The notes under the pieces are model-generated. The model did no database searches and was not told where the DNA came from. It saw only the letters and a list, made by a program, of their open reading frames with translations. DNA of 32,819 nt from Streptomyces sp. JJ36. GTDB taxonomy: Bacteria > Actinomycetota > Actinomycetes > Streptomycetales > Streptomycetaceae. Position 1 is the first letter of the stretch. The number at the start of each line of letters is the position of its first letter. Shown in pieces: positions 18,682-25,353 of this stretch. A program made the translations under genes and the position numbers. The DNA lies in assembly GCF_021696945.1 (NCBI RefSeq), contig NZ_JACYHE010000068.1, forward strand, positions 1 through 32,819. Reading direction: 5' to 3'.

Positions 18682-19298
18682 CCGCCGTACGGACGCTGCT
18701 CCGCCCCGCCGCCCGCGCCCGCCGCCATCTGCCGATGCTGCTGTGGCTGTGGGCGCTCTGGCTGCTGCTGTGGGGCAGCGTCAGTGCGCTGGTGGTGGTC
18801 TCCGGGCTGCTGGTCGGGGCCGCCATCGTGGCGGCCTTCCCGCTGCCGCCCGTGGTGCCGCGCCCCGCCCTCCGGCCGCTGCACCTGGTGGCGCTCCTCG
18901 GGCACCTGCTGCGGGATGTCGCGGTCTCCGCCTCCGTGGTGGCCTGGGAGGCGCTGCGGCACGGCCGGGCGCCGCGCCGCGCGATCGTGGAGGTGCCGCT
19001 GCGGTCGGACGCCGACCTGCTGGTCACCGCCACCTCACAGCTCACCACGCTGACCCCGGGGACCCTCGTGCTGGAGATCGACCGGGCCGGCCGGCTGCTC
19101 TACGTGCACGCGCTGCCGGTGGCGGGCCCGGAACGCGTGGACGTCAAGCGGTACGACGTCCAGGAGGCCGAGCGGAGGGTCCTGCGGACCTTCGGCGCAC
19201 GCGCCGAGCCGGGCGGGGACGGGGAGCCCGGGGAGCCCGGGGAGCCCGGGGAGCCCGGGGAGCCCGGGGAACACGGCGGACGCGGGGAGGACGCATGA
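18678..19298 (+). CDS. mrpE: Na+/H+ antiporter subunit E, with a collagen-like tail
   Basis: The product has 206 residues. Two to three membrane helices near the N-terminus (LPMLLWLWALWLLLWGSVSA) precede the MrpE domain with PLHLVALLGHLLRDVAVSA and TATSQLTTLTPGTLVLEID, the family signature. The extreme C-terminus is unusual: five consecutive Gly-Glu-Pro triplets encoded by a 9-bp tandem repeat. MrpE is needed for assembly of the Mrp complex. The start overlaps mrpD and the stop overlaps mrpF (ATGA at both). Confidence 0.92.
   Translation: MTAVRTLLRPAARARRHLPMLLWLWALWLLLWGSVSALVVVSGLLVGAAIVAAFPLPPVVPRPALRPLHLVALLGHLLRDVAVSASVVAWEALRHGRAPRRAIVEVPLRSDADLLVTATSQLTTLTPGTLVLEIDRAGRLLYVHALPVAGPERVDVKRYDVQEAERRVLRTFGARAEPGGDGEPGEPGEPGEPGEPGEHGGRGEDA
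19221..19274 (+). repeat. 9-bp tandem repeat inside mrpE
   Basis: GGGGAGCCC is repeated five times exactly (19221-19265), plus one degenerate unit. It encodes Gly-Glu-Pro repeats, keeps the reading frame, and is prone to slippage in whole triplets. Confidence 0.9.
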
Positions 19299-19561
19299 AC
19301 TGGGTGTACGGAACGACCCTCGCGCTGGTGTCCCTCGCCGGCGTGCTCACCACGGTCCGGCTGACCCGCGGGCCCTCCGCCCTGGACCGGATCATCGCCC
19401 TGGACATGCTGGTGACGCTGATCGTCGCCGGCACGGCCGTGGGGATGGCCGCCCGGCAGGACGCGACCCCGATGCCGGTCCTGGTCGTCCTGGCGCTGCT
19501 GGCCTTCATCGGCTCGGTGACCGCCGCCCACCTGGTGGAGAAGCGGGAGGGCATGCGGTGA
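19295..19561 (+). CDS. mrpF: Na+/H+ antiporter subunit F
   Basis: The product has 88 residues with three membrane helices and the MrpF motif GPSALDRIIALDMLVTL, followed by AHLVEKREGMR at the end. It is a structural subunit of the Mrp complex. The ATG overlaps the mrpE stop, and the stop overlaps the GTG of mrpG. Confidence 0.94.
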   Translation: MNWVYGTTLALVSLAGVLTTVRLTRGPSALDRIIALDMLVTLIVAGTAVGMAARQDATPMPVLVVLALLAFIGSVTAAHLVEKREGMR

Positions 19562-19992
19562 GCACGGTGAGCCTGGCCCGGGACGTCGTCTCGGCGGTGC
19601 TGCTGTCCGCCGGCGGGCTCTTCTGCCTGCTCGGCGCGGTGGGGCTGCTGCGCTTCCCGGAGACGGTGTCCCGGCTGCACGCGACCGCGAAGGCCCAGAC
19701 GCTGGGCCTGCTGCTGATCCTGCTGGGTACGGCCGCCCAGCTCGCCTGGCGGTACGCGTTCGTGCTGGCGCTGATCGCGCTGTTCCAGCTCGTCACGGTC
19801 CCGGTCACGGGGCAGATCGTCGGCCGTACCGCCTACCGCACCAACCCGGCGGTCCGCCGCGGGCTGCTCCACGACGACCTCCGGGCCCGCGTCGGCGCCG
19901 AACCCCCGGCGAGGGAGGACGAGGACCGGCCGGACGGCGACGAGGAAGCGGACGGGGAGCCGCCCGGGGAACCCCCGGAGGCGGAACACTGA
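19558..19992 (+). CDS. mrpG: Na+/H+ antiporter subunit G
   Basis: The product has 144 residues, with a GTG start overlapping the mrpF stop. Three membrane helices carry the MrpG motif LLRFPETVSRLHATAKAQTLG, and TVPVTGQIVGRTAYR follows the third helix. The last 45 residues are acidic and Pro/Glu-rich, again longer than in model Mrp systems. It is the last gene of the operon and is followed by two hairpins. Confidence 0.94.
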   Translation: MSTVSLARDVVSAVLLSAGGLFCLLGAVGLLRFPETVSRLHATAKAQTLGLLLILLGTAAQLAWRYAFVLALIALFQLVTVPVTGQIVGRTAYRTNPAVRRGLLHDDLRARVGAEPPAREDEDRPDGDEEADGEPPGEPPEAEH

Positions 19993-19995
19993 CCC

Positions 19996-20049
19996 ACGGG
20001 CTCGCCACGGGCGCCGGGCACGGCCCACGGCGCCCGGCACGGAGCCCGT
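19996..20049 (+). terminator. nested hairpin after mrpG
   Basis: The outer stem is ACGGGCTC/GAGCCCGT (19996-20003 with 20042-20049) and the inner stem is GCCGGGC/GCCCGGC (20013-20019 with 20032-20038). It begins 4 bp after the stop. Confidence 0.6.
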
Positions 20050-20198
20050 CCCCGGCGGCTCCACTCCGGCCGCGCCGCCCGGCGGCCGCCGGGGCACGTC
20101 CACGGAGCCGCCCGGGACTCCCCGGTGCGGGTCCCGCCCCCGGCACCCGCACCGCTCCCGGCGGGGCACCGCGGCGCTCCCCGGAGGGGCCCGCACCC

Positions 20199-20230
20199 GG
20201 TGCCCGGTGGGGCCTGCCCCACCGGGCACC
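20199..20230 (+). terminator. perfect 14-bp hairpin between mrpG and the Yip1-family gene
   Basis: GGTGCCCGGTGGGG pairs with its exact complement (20217-20230) around a CCTG loop, followed by a CCCCTAGGGG palindrome (20229-20238). It is probably a second terminator isolating the mrp operon from the next gene. Confidence 0.65.
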
Positions 20231-20319
20231 CCTAGGGGATGTCACAGGTCAGCGCCGATGCCCCGGCACTTCCCCGGCTCCGCGCTCCCCGCCGCGCGGA
20301 ACACGGTACGTTCGAAGGC

Positions 20320-21246
20320 GTGGCTGGATTCAGGATCGGACGCGGCCGGGACTCCCGGACCGCACAGCAGCATGGGCAGCATCCCCCGCAGCCCCCGCAG
20401 GGCGGCCCGGCGGGCCCGCCGCAGGGGCCGCCCCCGGGCCCGTACGGCCCGGGCACGGCGCACCCGCCGCAGGGCTGGCCGCACGGCGGCGGAGCCCAGG
20501 GTGAGCCGGAGTACCTCGGGGACCCCGCCGGCGGGCCCGGCGGCGGCCCGTACGCCGGCGGGCGGCGTCCCGACCCGTACGCGAACAACCCCGGTCACAC
20601 ACAGGCGTTCAGCATCCACGACGACCCGGCGGCCGGCGGCTGGTCCGGGGACTACACGGACGGCAGCACCTACAGCGCCGGACACGCGCCCGGCCCGCCT
20701 CCCGGCCCGCGGCTGCACTGGAAGGAGCTGCTGCGCGGCATCGTCCTCCGCCCCAACGCCACCTTCCTCCGGATGCGGGACCACCCGGTGTGGGGCCCCG
20801 CGCTCGTCGTCACGTTCCTCTACGGGCTGCTGGCCGTCTTCGGCCTGGACGAGACCCGCGAGGACGTGCTCAACGCCACCCTGCCGACCGCGCTCCAGTA
20901 CGTGATCGGCACGGGCATCGCCATGGTGCTGATGGGCGTGGTGCTGGGGGCGGTCACCCACACGCTGGCGCGCCAGTTCGGCGGCGACGGCGCCTGGGCG
21001 CCGACGATCGGCCTGTCCATGCTCGTCATGTCGCTGACGGACGCGCCGCGGCTGCTCTTCGCGATGTTCCTGGGCGGCACCGCGCCGCTGGTGCAGGTGC
21101 TCGGCTGGGTCACCTGGGTGGTGGCGGGCGCGCTGTTCACCTCGATGGTGAGCCGTTCGCACGATCTGCACTGGCCGCGCGCCCTCGGCGCGTCGGCGCT
21201 CCAGCTCCTGGCGCTGCTGGCGCTGATCAAGCTGGGCGCGCTGTAG
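20320..21246 (+). CDS. Yip1-family integral membrane protein with Pro/Gly-rich cytoplasmic N-terminus
   Basis: I choose GTG 20320 (VAGFRIGRGRDSRTAQQ), giving 308 residues; an in-frame ATG at 20239 would extend into the hairpin region. A TACGTT hexamer (20307-20312) lies 7 bp before the GTG and no good ribosome-binding site is present, so a leaderless transcript is likely. Residues 10-130 are Pro/Gly/Gln/His-rich and probably disordered. About five membrane helices follow (VWGPALVVTFLYGLLAVFG, then IGTGIAMVLMGVVLGAVTH and others), as in Yip1/DUF1282 proteins. The function is unknown; eukaryotic Yip1 proteins act in vesicle traffic. Confidence 0.8.
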   Translation: MAGFRIGRGRDSRTAQQHGQHPPQPPQGGPAGPPQGPPPGPYGPGTAHPPQGWPHGGGAQGEPEYLGDPAGGPGGGPYAGGRRPDPYANNPGHTQAFSIHDDPAAGGWSGDYTDGSTYSAGHAPGPPPGPRLHWKELLRGIVLRPNATFLRMRDHPVWGPALVVTFLYGLLAVFGLDETREDVLNATLPTALQYVIGTGIAMVLMGVVLGAVTHTLARQFGGDGAWAPTIGLSMLVMSLTDAPRLLFAMFLGGTAPLVQVLGWVTWVVAGALFTSMVSRSHDLHWPRALGASALQLLALLALIKLGAL

Positions 21247-21267
21247 CGCCCCGCGCCAGCGGGGCGC
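21246..21267 (+). terminator. terminator hairpin at the end of the Yip1-family gene
   Basis: GCGCCCCGC and GCGGGGCGC form a perfect 9-bp stem around a GCCA loop. It starts on the last base of the stop codon and lies between convergent genes. Confidence 0.75.
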
Positions 21268-21360
21268 GCCGCAGGGCGTACGGCCCCGCGACGCGCCCCA
21301 GCCAGGCCCCGGTGACGGCGGCGGGCCCCGCCGGCACCCCGGCGAGGTCCGCGTCGGCGC

Positions 21361-22929
21361 TCAGGCGAAGCGCTGGTGCGCCGAGCCGTCGCACGGCTGG
21401 AGCCGCACCGGCTCCTCGGCACCCGCCAGGGTGAGGCAGAGCTGCGGCGCGTCGGCCGGGCTCAGCGTCCCGCCGGAGCCGCGCACGAACTGCTGGTTGC
21501 CGCCGCCGTGACAGTTCCACAGCATCAGCGCCGTGCCCGGCTCGTAGGCGCCGCCCGGCACGTCCACGCACCGGTCGTGGGTCAGCTCGGTGTGCAGTAG
21601 TCCGGACTCCGGGTCGAGCCACCAGCCCTGGTTCCGCTCCCCGTGGCAGGCCCAGCCGCGCACGGCGGTGCCGTTGCGGCTGGACGCGCCGTCCACGTCC
21701 ACGCAGGTGCCGGTGGCGGCGTTGCGCAGCGGCGCGAAGACGTCGTCCCAGGCCAGCTCGTACAGCCGCGGCTGCCCGGTGCTCGCCGGGTCGGCGCAGG
21801 ACGCCTCCCGCACGCCGTCCTGGCGGGCTTCCCAGATCGCGGTGAAGCAGGCGGCGAAGGCGCCGTGGCCGCGCTTGTTGGGGTGGAAGGACTGCCGGAC
21901 GGAGTTGGAGTCCGGCGGGAAGGGGTTGGTGAGGTCGATGGAGAGCCCGCGCACCCAGGCGTCGTCCATGCAGACCTCGTGCCCGTGGAAGAGCCGGGAG
22001 GCGTCCAGGAACGTCGCGCCGGTCTGTGCGGCCGCCTCCCGGAGTCCCTGTTCGAAGAGGGGCACGGCGGCGTTGCGGCCCCAGGCGGCGTCCTCGTCGT
22101 AGCCGGTGCAGCCACCCGGGATCTTGCCGGGATAGTCCGGGTTGTCGTAGATGTCCGGTCCGATGGGTCCGGGGTAGCCCATGACCACGAGCTGGTAGTC
22201 GCTGCGGGCGTAGCCGGCCTCGCTCATCACGGTCCGCAGGTCCCGTACGGTCTGCACGACCTTCGGCACCAGCCGGTCGACCCGGTCCTGCCAGCCCGGG
22301 TCGTACTTCGGCGCGCACGGCCCCTGGAAGGTGAACCAGCGGACCACGCAGTCGGTGATGACCGGCCCGAACTGCAGGTCGTCGTTGGCGCCGGCGACCA
22401 GCACGATCTGCTTCACCCGGGTGTTGCGGGCCTTGACGGCGAGGTTGTCGCTCTGCACCAGCTCGTCGGCGTACTGCTGCGTGCCGCCGATCCGGATGTT
22501 CTCCGTGGAGGCGCCGGAACAGGCGACGTTGTAGGTCCTGTCGACCGGGATGCCGGTGCGGTGGATCGCGGCGTCCGGCGAGCGGTGGCACCAGTTGTCG
22601 GGCCCGTCGGTGCCGGGTTCGTACGTGCCGACGCCCTCGCCGGAGATCTCGCTGTCGCCGAGCGAGACGAGCGAGGTGCTGCGCTCGTCGAGCGGGCGGA
22701 GGGCCGGGTCGCCGTACAGTTTCTCCGCCTCGGCGGCGCGGATCCGCTCCAGTTCGGGCGGCAGCGGCTGGATGTCGGCCTGAGCGCGGGTCAGCGGCTG
22801 ACTCTGCGCCTGGGCCTGCGGCCCGGCCTGGGCGGCCGGGGCGAGGGCCAGGGTGCCGCCCCCGAGGGCCAGCGCCAGCGCCGTCGCCCCGGCCAGGGCG
22901 CGCCCTGAGGTCCGTCTCGCACGTGCCAT
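21361..22929 (-). CDS. secreted SGNH/GDSL hydrolase with C-terminal ricin B-type lectin domain
   Basis: The product has 522 residues, with ATG 22929 and a GGGGAGA site upstream. A signal peptide (about 1-35) has an arginine-rich start and AQA cleavage region. The SGNH domain carries the nucleophile in GDSEISGEG (Ser93), a GAND block (Asn182) and FHPNKRGH with the catalytic His near 349. Many cysteines suggest disulfides, as in extracellular streptomycete lipases. Residues from about 390 form a ricin B lectin domain with QxW-like repeats (NQGWW, NQQF, HQRF) for glycan binding. It is likely an extracellular esterase or lipase targeted to carbohydrate; the substrate is unknown. Confidence 0.9.
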   Translation of the reverse strand: MARARRTSGRALAGATALALALGGGTLALAPAAQAGPQAQAQSQPLTRAQADIQPLPPELERIRAAEAEKLYGDPALRPLDERSTSLVSLGDSEISGEGVGTYEPGTDGPDNWCHRSPDAAIHRTGIPVDRTYNVACSGASTENIRIGGTQQYADELVQSDNLAVKARNTRVKQIVLVAGANDDLQFGPVITDCVVRWFTFQGPCAPKYDPGWQDRVDRLVPKVVQTVRDLRTVMSEAGYARSDYQLVVMGYPGPIGPDIYDNPDYPGKIPGGCTGYDEDAAWGRNAAVPLFEQGLREAAAQTGATFLDASRLFHGHEVCMDDAWVRGLSIDLTNPFPPDSNSVRQSFHPNKRGHGAFAACFTAIWEARQDGVREASCADPASTGQPRLYELAWDDVFAPLRNAATGTCVDVDGASSRNGTAVRGWACHGERNQGWWLDPESGLLHTELTHDRCVDVPGGAYEPGTALMLWNCHGGGNQQFVRGSGGTLSPADAPQLCLTLAGAEEPVRLQPCDGSAHQRFA

Positions 22930-23167
22930 GGGGTGTCTCCCCTCGGACGATGCTTCACCTGTTACCCGCGGTATTTACCGGCAAGTAGCGCGACTGGGAA
23001 GGGGAGTTGCACCAGTCGGTATATGCGGATGGTCGTGCGCGGGTGGTGCGTGATGCGGGGCGCACGCCGCGCGCGGGGCGTGCCGGGCCGGGGTCACGAC
23101 GCGGCGTGCCAGGACCGCGCACGGAGGCCGGGTGGCGCCGCACAGGCCGGCGGCAGGCACCTCAGGG
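22930..23167. promoter_or_regulatory. upstream region of the secreted hydrolase, with nested palindromes
   Basis: CGGTA-TT-TACCG forms a perfect palindrome at 22969-22980, overlapped by TACC-CGC-GGTA, 40 bp upstream of the start. This is the most AT-rich spot of the gap and probably a promoter/operator. The rest of the gap (to 23167) is GC-rich without a gene. Confidence 0.45.
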
Positions 23168-23213
23168 GTCCAGGACCTGCCCCGGGCTCAGGAGTCCAGG
23201 GCCTGTCCCGGGC
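23168..23213. repeat. 26-bp tandem duplication at the end of the phosphoribosyltransferase gene
   Basis: A 20-bp block at 23168-23187 (just past the stop) is repeated at 23194-23213 (last codons) with two mismatches and a 26-bp period. It looks like a local slippage duplication. Confidence 0.8.
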
Positions 23214-23685
23214 GGCGCACCACCGGCGGCTCCGCGGACCACGGGAAGTCGATCCACCGGTCGGTACGCCTCCAGACGTACTCGCAACGCACCAGCGAGC
23301 CCGGCTTCTCGTACACCACCGCGCTGCGCACCTCCGCCACATGCTCCGCGCAGAAGTCGTGCACGAGCTTCAGCGTGCGCCCGGTGTCCGCGACGTCGTC
23401 GGCCACCAGCACCTTCTTGCGGCTCACGTCCACGACGTTCGGCACCGGCGGCAGCATGACCGGCATCTGAAGGGTGGTGCCGACACCGGTGTAGAACTCG
23501 ACGTTCATCACATGCAGGTTCTTCACGTCGAGCGCGTAGCCCAGACCGCCGGCCACGAAGAGGCCACCGCGGGCGATGGAGAGGATGATGTCCGGCTCGT
23601 AGCCGTCGTCGGCGATCGTCTGCGCCAGCTCGCGCATCGCTTCACCGAAGAGCGGATACGTCAGTACCTCGCGCGCGTCGCTCAC
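23188..23685 (-). CDS. phosphoribosyltransferase (hypoxanthine/xanthine type)
   Basis: The product has 165 residues, starting GTG 23685 with GGAGG 7 nt upstream. The type I PRTase fold is marked by the PRPP-binding loop VLVADDVADTGRTL and by an upstream ILSIARGGLFVAGGL loop. It should salvage purine bases with PRPP; the substrate preference cannot be read from the sequence. It lies 18 bp after dcd, so both nucleotide-metabolism genes probably form one operon. Confidence 0.9.
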   Translation of the reverse strand: MSDAREVLTYPLFGEAMRELAQTIADDGYEPDIILSIARGGLFVAGGLGYALDVKNLHVMNVEFYTGVGTTLQMPVMLPPVPNVVDVSRKKVLVADDVADTGRTLKLVHDFCAEHVAEVRSAVVYEKPGSLVRCEYVWRRTDRWIDFPWSAEPPVVRRPGQALDS

Positions 23686-23703
23686 CCCGGGGCCTCCTGC
23701 GTC

Positions 23704-24279
23704 TCAGACCTGCGTGCGGTGGAAGTTCAGATACGAACGCGAGGGGGTCGGCCCCCGCTGGCCCTGGTACCGCGACCCGTACCGCGCCGAGCCGTACGGG
23801 TGCTCGGCGGGCGAGGTCAGCCGGAACATGCAGAGCTGGCCGATCTTCATTCCCGGCCAGAGCTTGATCGGCAGCGTGGCGACGTTCGACAGCTCCAGGG
23901 TGACGTGCCCGGAGAAGCCCGGGTCGATGAAACCGGCCGTGGAGTGGGTCAGCAGCCCCAGGCGGCCCAGACTGGACTTGCCCTCCAGCCGCGAGGCGAG
24001 GTCGTCCGGCAACGTCACGACCTCGTACGTCGAGGCCAGCACGAACTCGCCGGGGTGCAGGATGAACGGCTCGGTGCCCTCCGGCTCGATCAGCCGGGTC
24101 AGGTCCGGCTGCTCCACGGACGGGTCGATGTGGGGGTAACGGTGATTCTCGAACACCCGGAAGTAGCGGTCCAGGCGCACGTCGATGCTGGACGGCTGCA
24201 CCATCGACGGCTCGAACGGGTCGATCCGCACCCGCCCGGCGTCGATCTCGCTCCGGATGTCCTTGTCTGAGAGAAGCAC
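23704..24279 (-). CDS. dcd: dCTP deaminase
   Basis: The product has 191 residues, beginning MLLSDKDIRSEI. Conserved family blocks include QPSSIDVRLD, FILHPGEFVLAST, LEGKSSLGRLGLLTHSTAGFID (with the catalytic Glu of the family further on in HVTLELSN) and MKIGQLCMFRL. It converts dCTP to dUTP as the source of dTMP precursors. GTG 24279 lacks a ribosome-binding site but has TAGTCT 6 bp upstream, which suggests a leaderless transcript. The phosphoribosyltransferase gene follows in the same direction. Confidence 0.96.
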   Translation of the reverse strand: MLLSDKDIRSEIDAGRVRIDPFEPSMVQPSSIDVRLDRYFRVFENHRYPHIDPSVEQPDLTRLIEPEGTEPFILHPGEFVLASTYEVVTLPDDLASRLEGKSSLGRLGLLTHSTAGFIDPGFSGHVTLELSNVATLPIKLWPGMKIGQLCMFRLTSPAEHPYGSARYGSRYQGQRGPTPSRSYLNFHRTQV

Positions 24280-24303
24280 GACCCGAGACTACGCGCACGG
24301 GAA

Positions 24304-24333
24304 GGGCCCGGCCGAATCGGTCCGGCCGGGCCC
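24304..24333. terminator. perfect 11-bp hairpin upstream of dcd
   Basis: GGGCCCGGCCG and CGGCCGGGCCC flank an 8-nt loop, 25 bp upstream of the dcd start. It could be a terminator for transcription coming from the small zinc-ribbon gene, or a leader element of dcd. Confidence 0.6.
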
Positions 24334-24473
24334 GTACGCTACGGATCTTCCCGCGTCCCCGGAGGCTTCCGGCCCCCGCGGGCGCCCTGGCCCTCCGCGT
24401 CCCGGGGGATGCGGGCCGCCGGGCACCCTGCCCCTCCGCGCCTCCGAAGGCCCCGGACCTCCACGTGCCCTGC

Positions 24474-24495
24474 CCCCTGCCGGTACCGGCAGGGG
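24474..24495 (-). terminator. 22-bp perfect palindrome downstream of the small zinc-ribbon gene
   Basis: CCCCTGCCGGT is followed directly by its reverse complement, centred on GGTACC, 87 bp after the stop of the minus-strand gene. A terminator or a protein-binding site is possible. The surrounding 24334-24581 holds no gene. Confidence 0.45.
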
Positions 24496-24581
24496 CCTCC
24501 CGGCGCACGCCGGGCCGTCCGGCACGGTCACCACGGGGACACCCGGAGTGCCGGCGGAGCGGCCCGGCGCCGCCCGGGCGC

Positions 24582-24743
24582 TCAGCGCCGGCGGGAGACC
24601 GGCACGGCCTGCCGCAGACGGGCGCAGCGCGGGCAGCGGAGCAGCCGGCCGGGGCCGATCCGGTTGCTGCGCAGGTTCTGCATCGGGAACGTCGAGGTGC
24701 GGAACTCGTGCCCTTCGGCACAGCGGACGACGGTGGGCTCCAT
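24582..24743 (-). CDS. small conserved zinc-ribbon-like protein
   Basis: From ATG 24743 (MEPTVVRCAEGHEFRTSTF) the product has 53 residues, with a GAGGG site upstream. A CxxxH near the start and a CPRCARLR near the end could bind one zinc ion, as in short zinc ribbons. The tail is basic (VPVSRRR), which fits nucleic-acid or ribosome binding. I know of no assigned function. It has its own upstream region with a long inverted repeat. Confidence 0.75.
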   Translation of the reverse strand: MEPTVVRCAEGHEFRTSTFPMQNLRSNRIGPGRLLRCPRCARLRQAVPVSRRR

Positions 24744-24754
24744 CGCTTCCCTCT

Positions 24755-24790
24755 CCCCTGGTACGTGGCGGACAAAAGCCACGTTAGGGG
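24755..24790. promoter_or_regulatory. two-part inverted repeat upstream of the small zinc-ribbon gene
   Basis: ACGTGGC (24763-24769) and GCCACGT (24778-24784) form a 7-bp stem with an 8-nt A-rich loop. Outer arms CCCCT and AGGGG (24755-24759 with 24786-24790) extend it. It lies 12-47 bp before the start, so it is a candidate operator or leader hairpin. Confidence 0.45.
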
Positions 24791-25012
24791 ATGAACCACC
24801 CGGCCCGTCGACCGGCACTCCGCGACCCACCGTACGCCCCAACTCGCCCACCCGGCGCCCGCGTACCCGCCGTCACCCGTGTGGGATGACCCACCCGCGC
24901 CGCACCACCCCGAACAGCAGAAAGACCCCGCGGCCTGTGCGCCGGGGGTCGCAGATGAGGTACAGTGTCCCGCGTTGAGGCGGCCCCTTCCCGAGGTCGG
25001 GGCCGATCTTAC

Positions 25013-25086
25013 GCGGGTGTAGTTTAATGGTAGAACATGAGCTTCCCAAGCTCAGAGCGCGGGTTCGATTCCCGTCACCCGCTCCA
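25013..25086 (+). tRNA. tRNA-Gly (anticodon CCC)
   Basis: A complete cloverleaf: acceptor GCGGGTG/CACCCGC, D-arm with TAATGG, anticodon stem TGAGC/GCTCA around the loop TTCCCAA (CCC at 34-36), T-arm GCGGG-TTCGATT-CCCGT, discriminator T and an encoded CCA (25084-25086). It reads Gly GGG codons. The 3' 44 bp serve as an attachment site and recur at 30815-30858. Confidence 0.97.
25043..25086 (+). repeat. attachment site, left copy (inside tRNA-Gly)
   Basis: The 44 bp from the anticodon loop to the CCA are identical to 30815-30858. This is the classic target of tyrosine-recombinase elements, which restore the tRNA on insertion. Confidence 0.9.
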
Positions 25087-25093
25087 GCCGAAA

Positions 25094-25116
25094 GCCCCAG
25101 GTCAGGCACCTGGGGC
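25094..25116 (+). terminator. terminator of tRNA-Gly
   Basis: GCCCCAGGT and ACCTGGGGC form a 9-bp stem with a 5-nt loop, then TTCCTTGTT. A related hairpin follows the second attachment site (30867-30901). Confidence 0.85.
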
Positions 25117-25147
25117 TTCCTTGTTGTCCGGACCTCTTCAGGTCCCG

Positions 25148-25166
25148 CGTGCCCGTTACGTGCCCG
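25148..25166. repeat. putative integrase arm-type repeat pair, left end
   Basis: CGTGCCCG occurs at 25148-25155 and 25159-25166 (11-bp period, spacer TTA), about 60 bp inside the island. The same pair occurs near the right end (30686-30704). The arm-site role is inferred. Confidence 0.5.
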
Positions 25167-25353
25167 ATGAGCCGCCGTGCCCTTCGGCCGCCTCCCGGTC
25201 CGCCCGGACCCGCGCCTCGATGCCGGCGGCCACCTGGCGCTGCCGCTCCAGCGTCGAGTGCCGATTGATCAGCGCTGTCAGCGATTCAGCATCCAGGAGA
25301 CTCGCCTCGACAAGCGCTCGGCCCTCCGAGCGCTTCGGGTGGTCACCCCACTT
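25156..25353 (-). pseudogene. start-less reading frame downstream of the XRE regulator
   Basis: The minus-strand frame reads KWGDHPKRSEGRALVEASLL and continues about 65 codons to a TAA at 25156. It has coding-like GC3 bias and a helical, charged composition (HSTLERQRQVAAGIEARVRA). No ATG or GTG occurs between it and an in-frame stop upstream, within the end of the XRE gene. It may be a remnant of a truncated gene, or the tail of the XRE protein separated by a frameshift. I recognise no family. Confidence 0.4.

Noticed and set aside
19221..19274. CRISPR-like short repeats
   Set aside because: The repeats are contiguous 9-bp units within a coding sequence, without spacers or cas genes.
24873..25109. 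Minus-strand ORF of 78 residues containing GDGNRTRALSLG
   Set aside because: It is the antisense translation of the tRNA-Gly gene, a well-known false gene. The same peptide appears antisense to the second att site (30585-30947).
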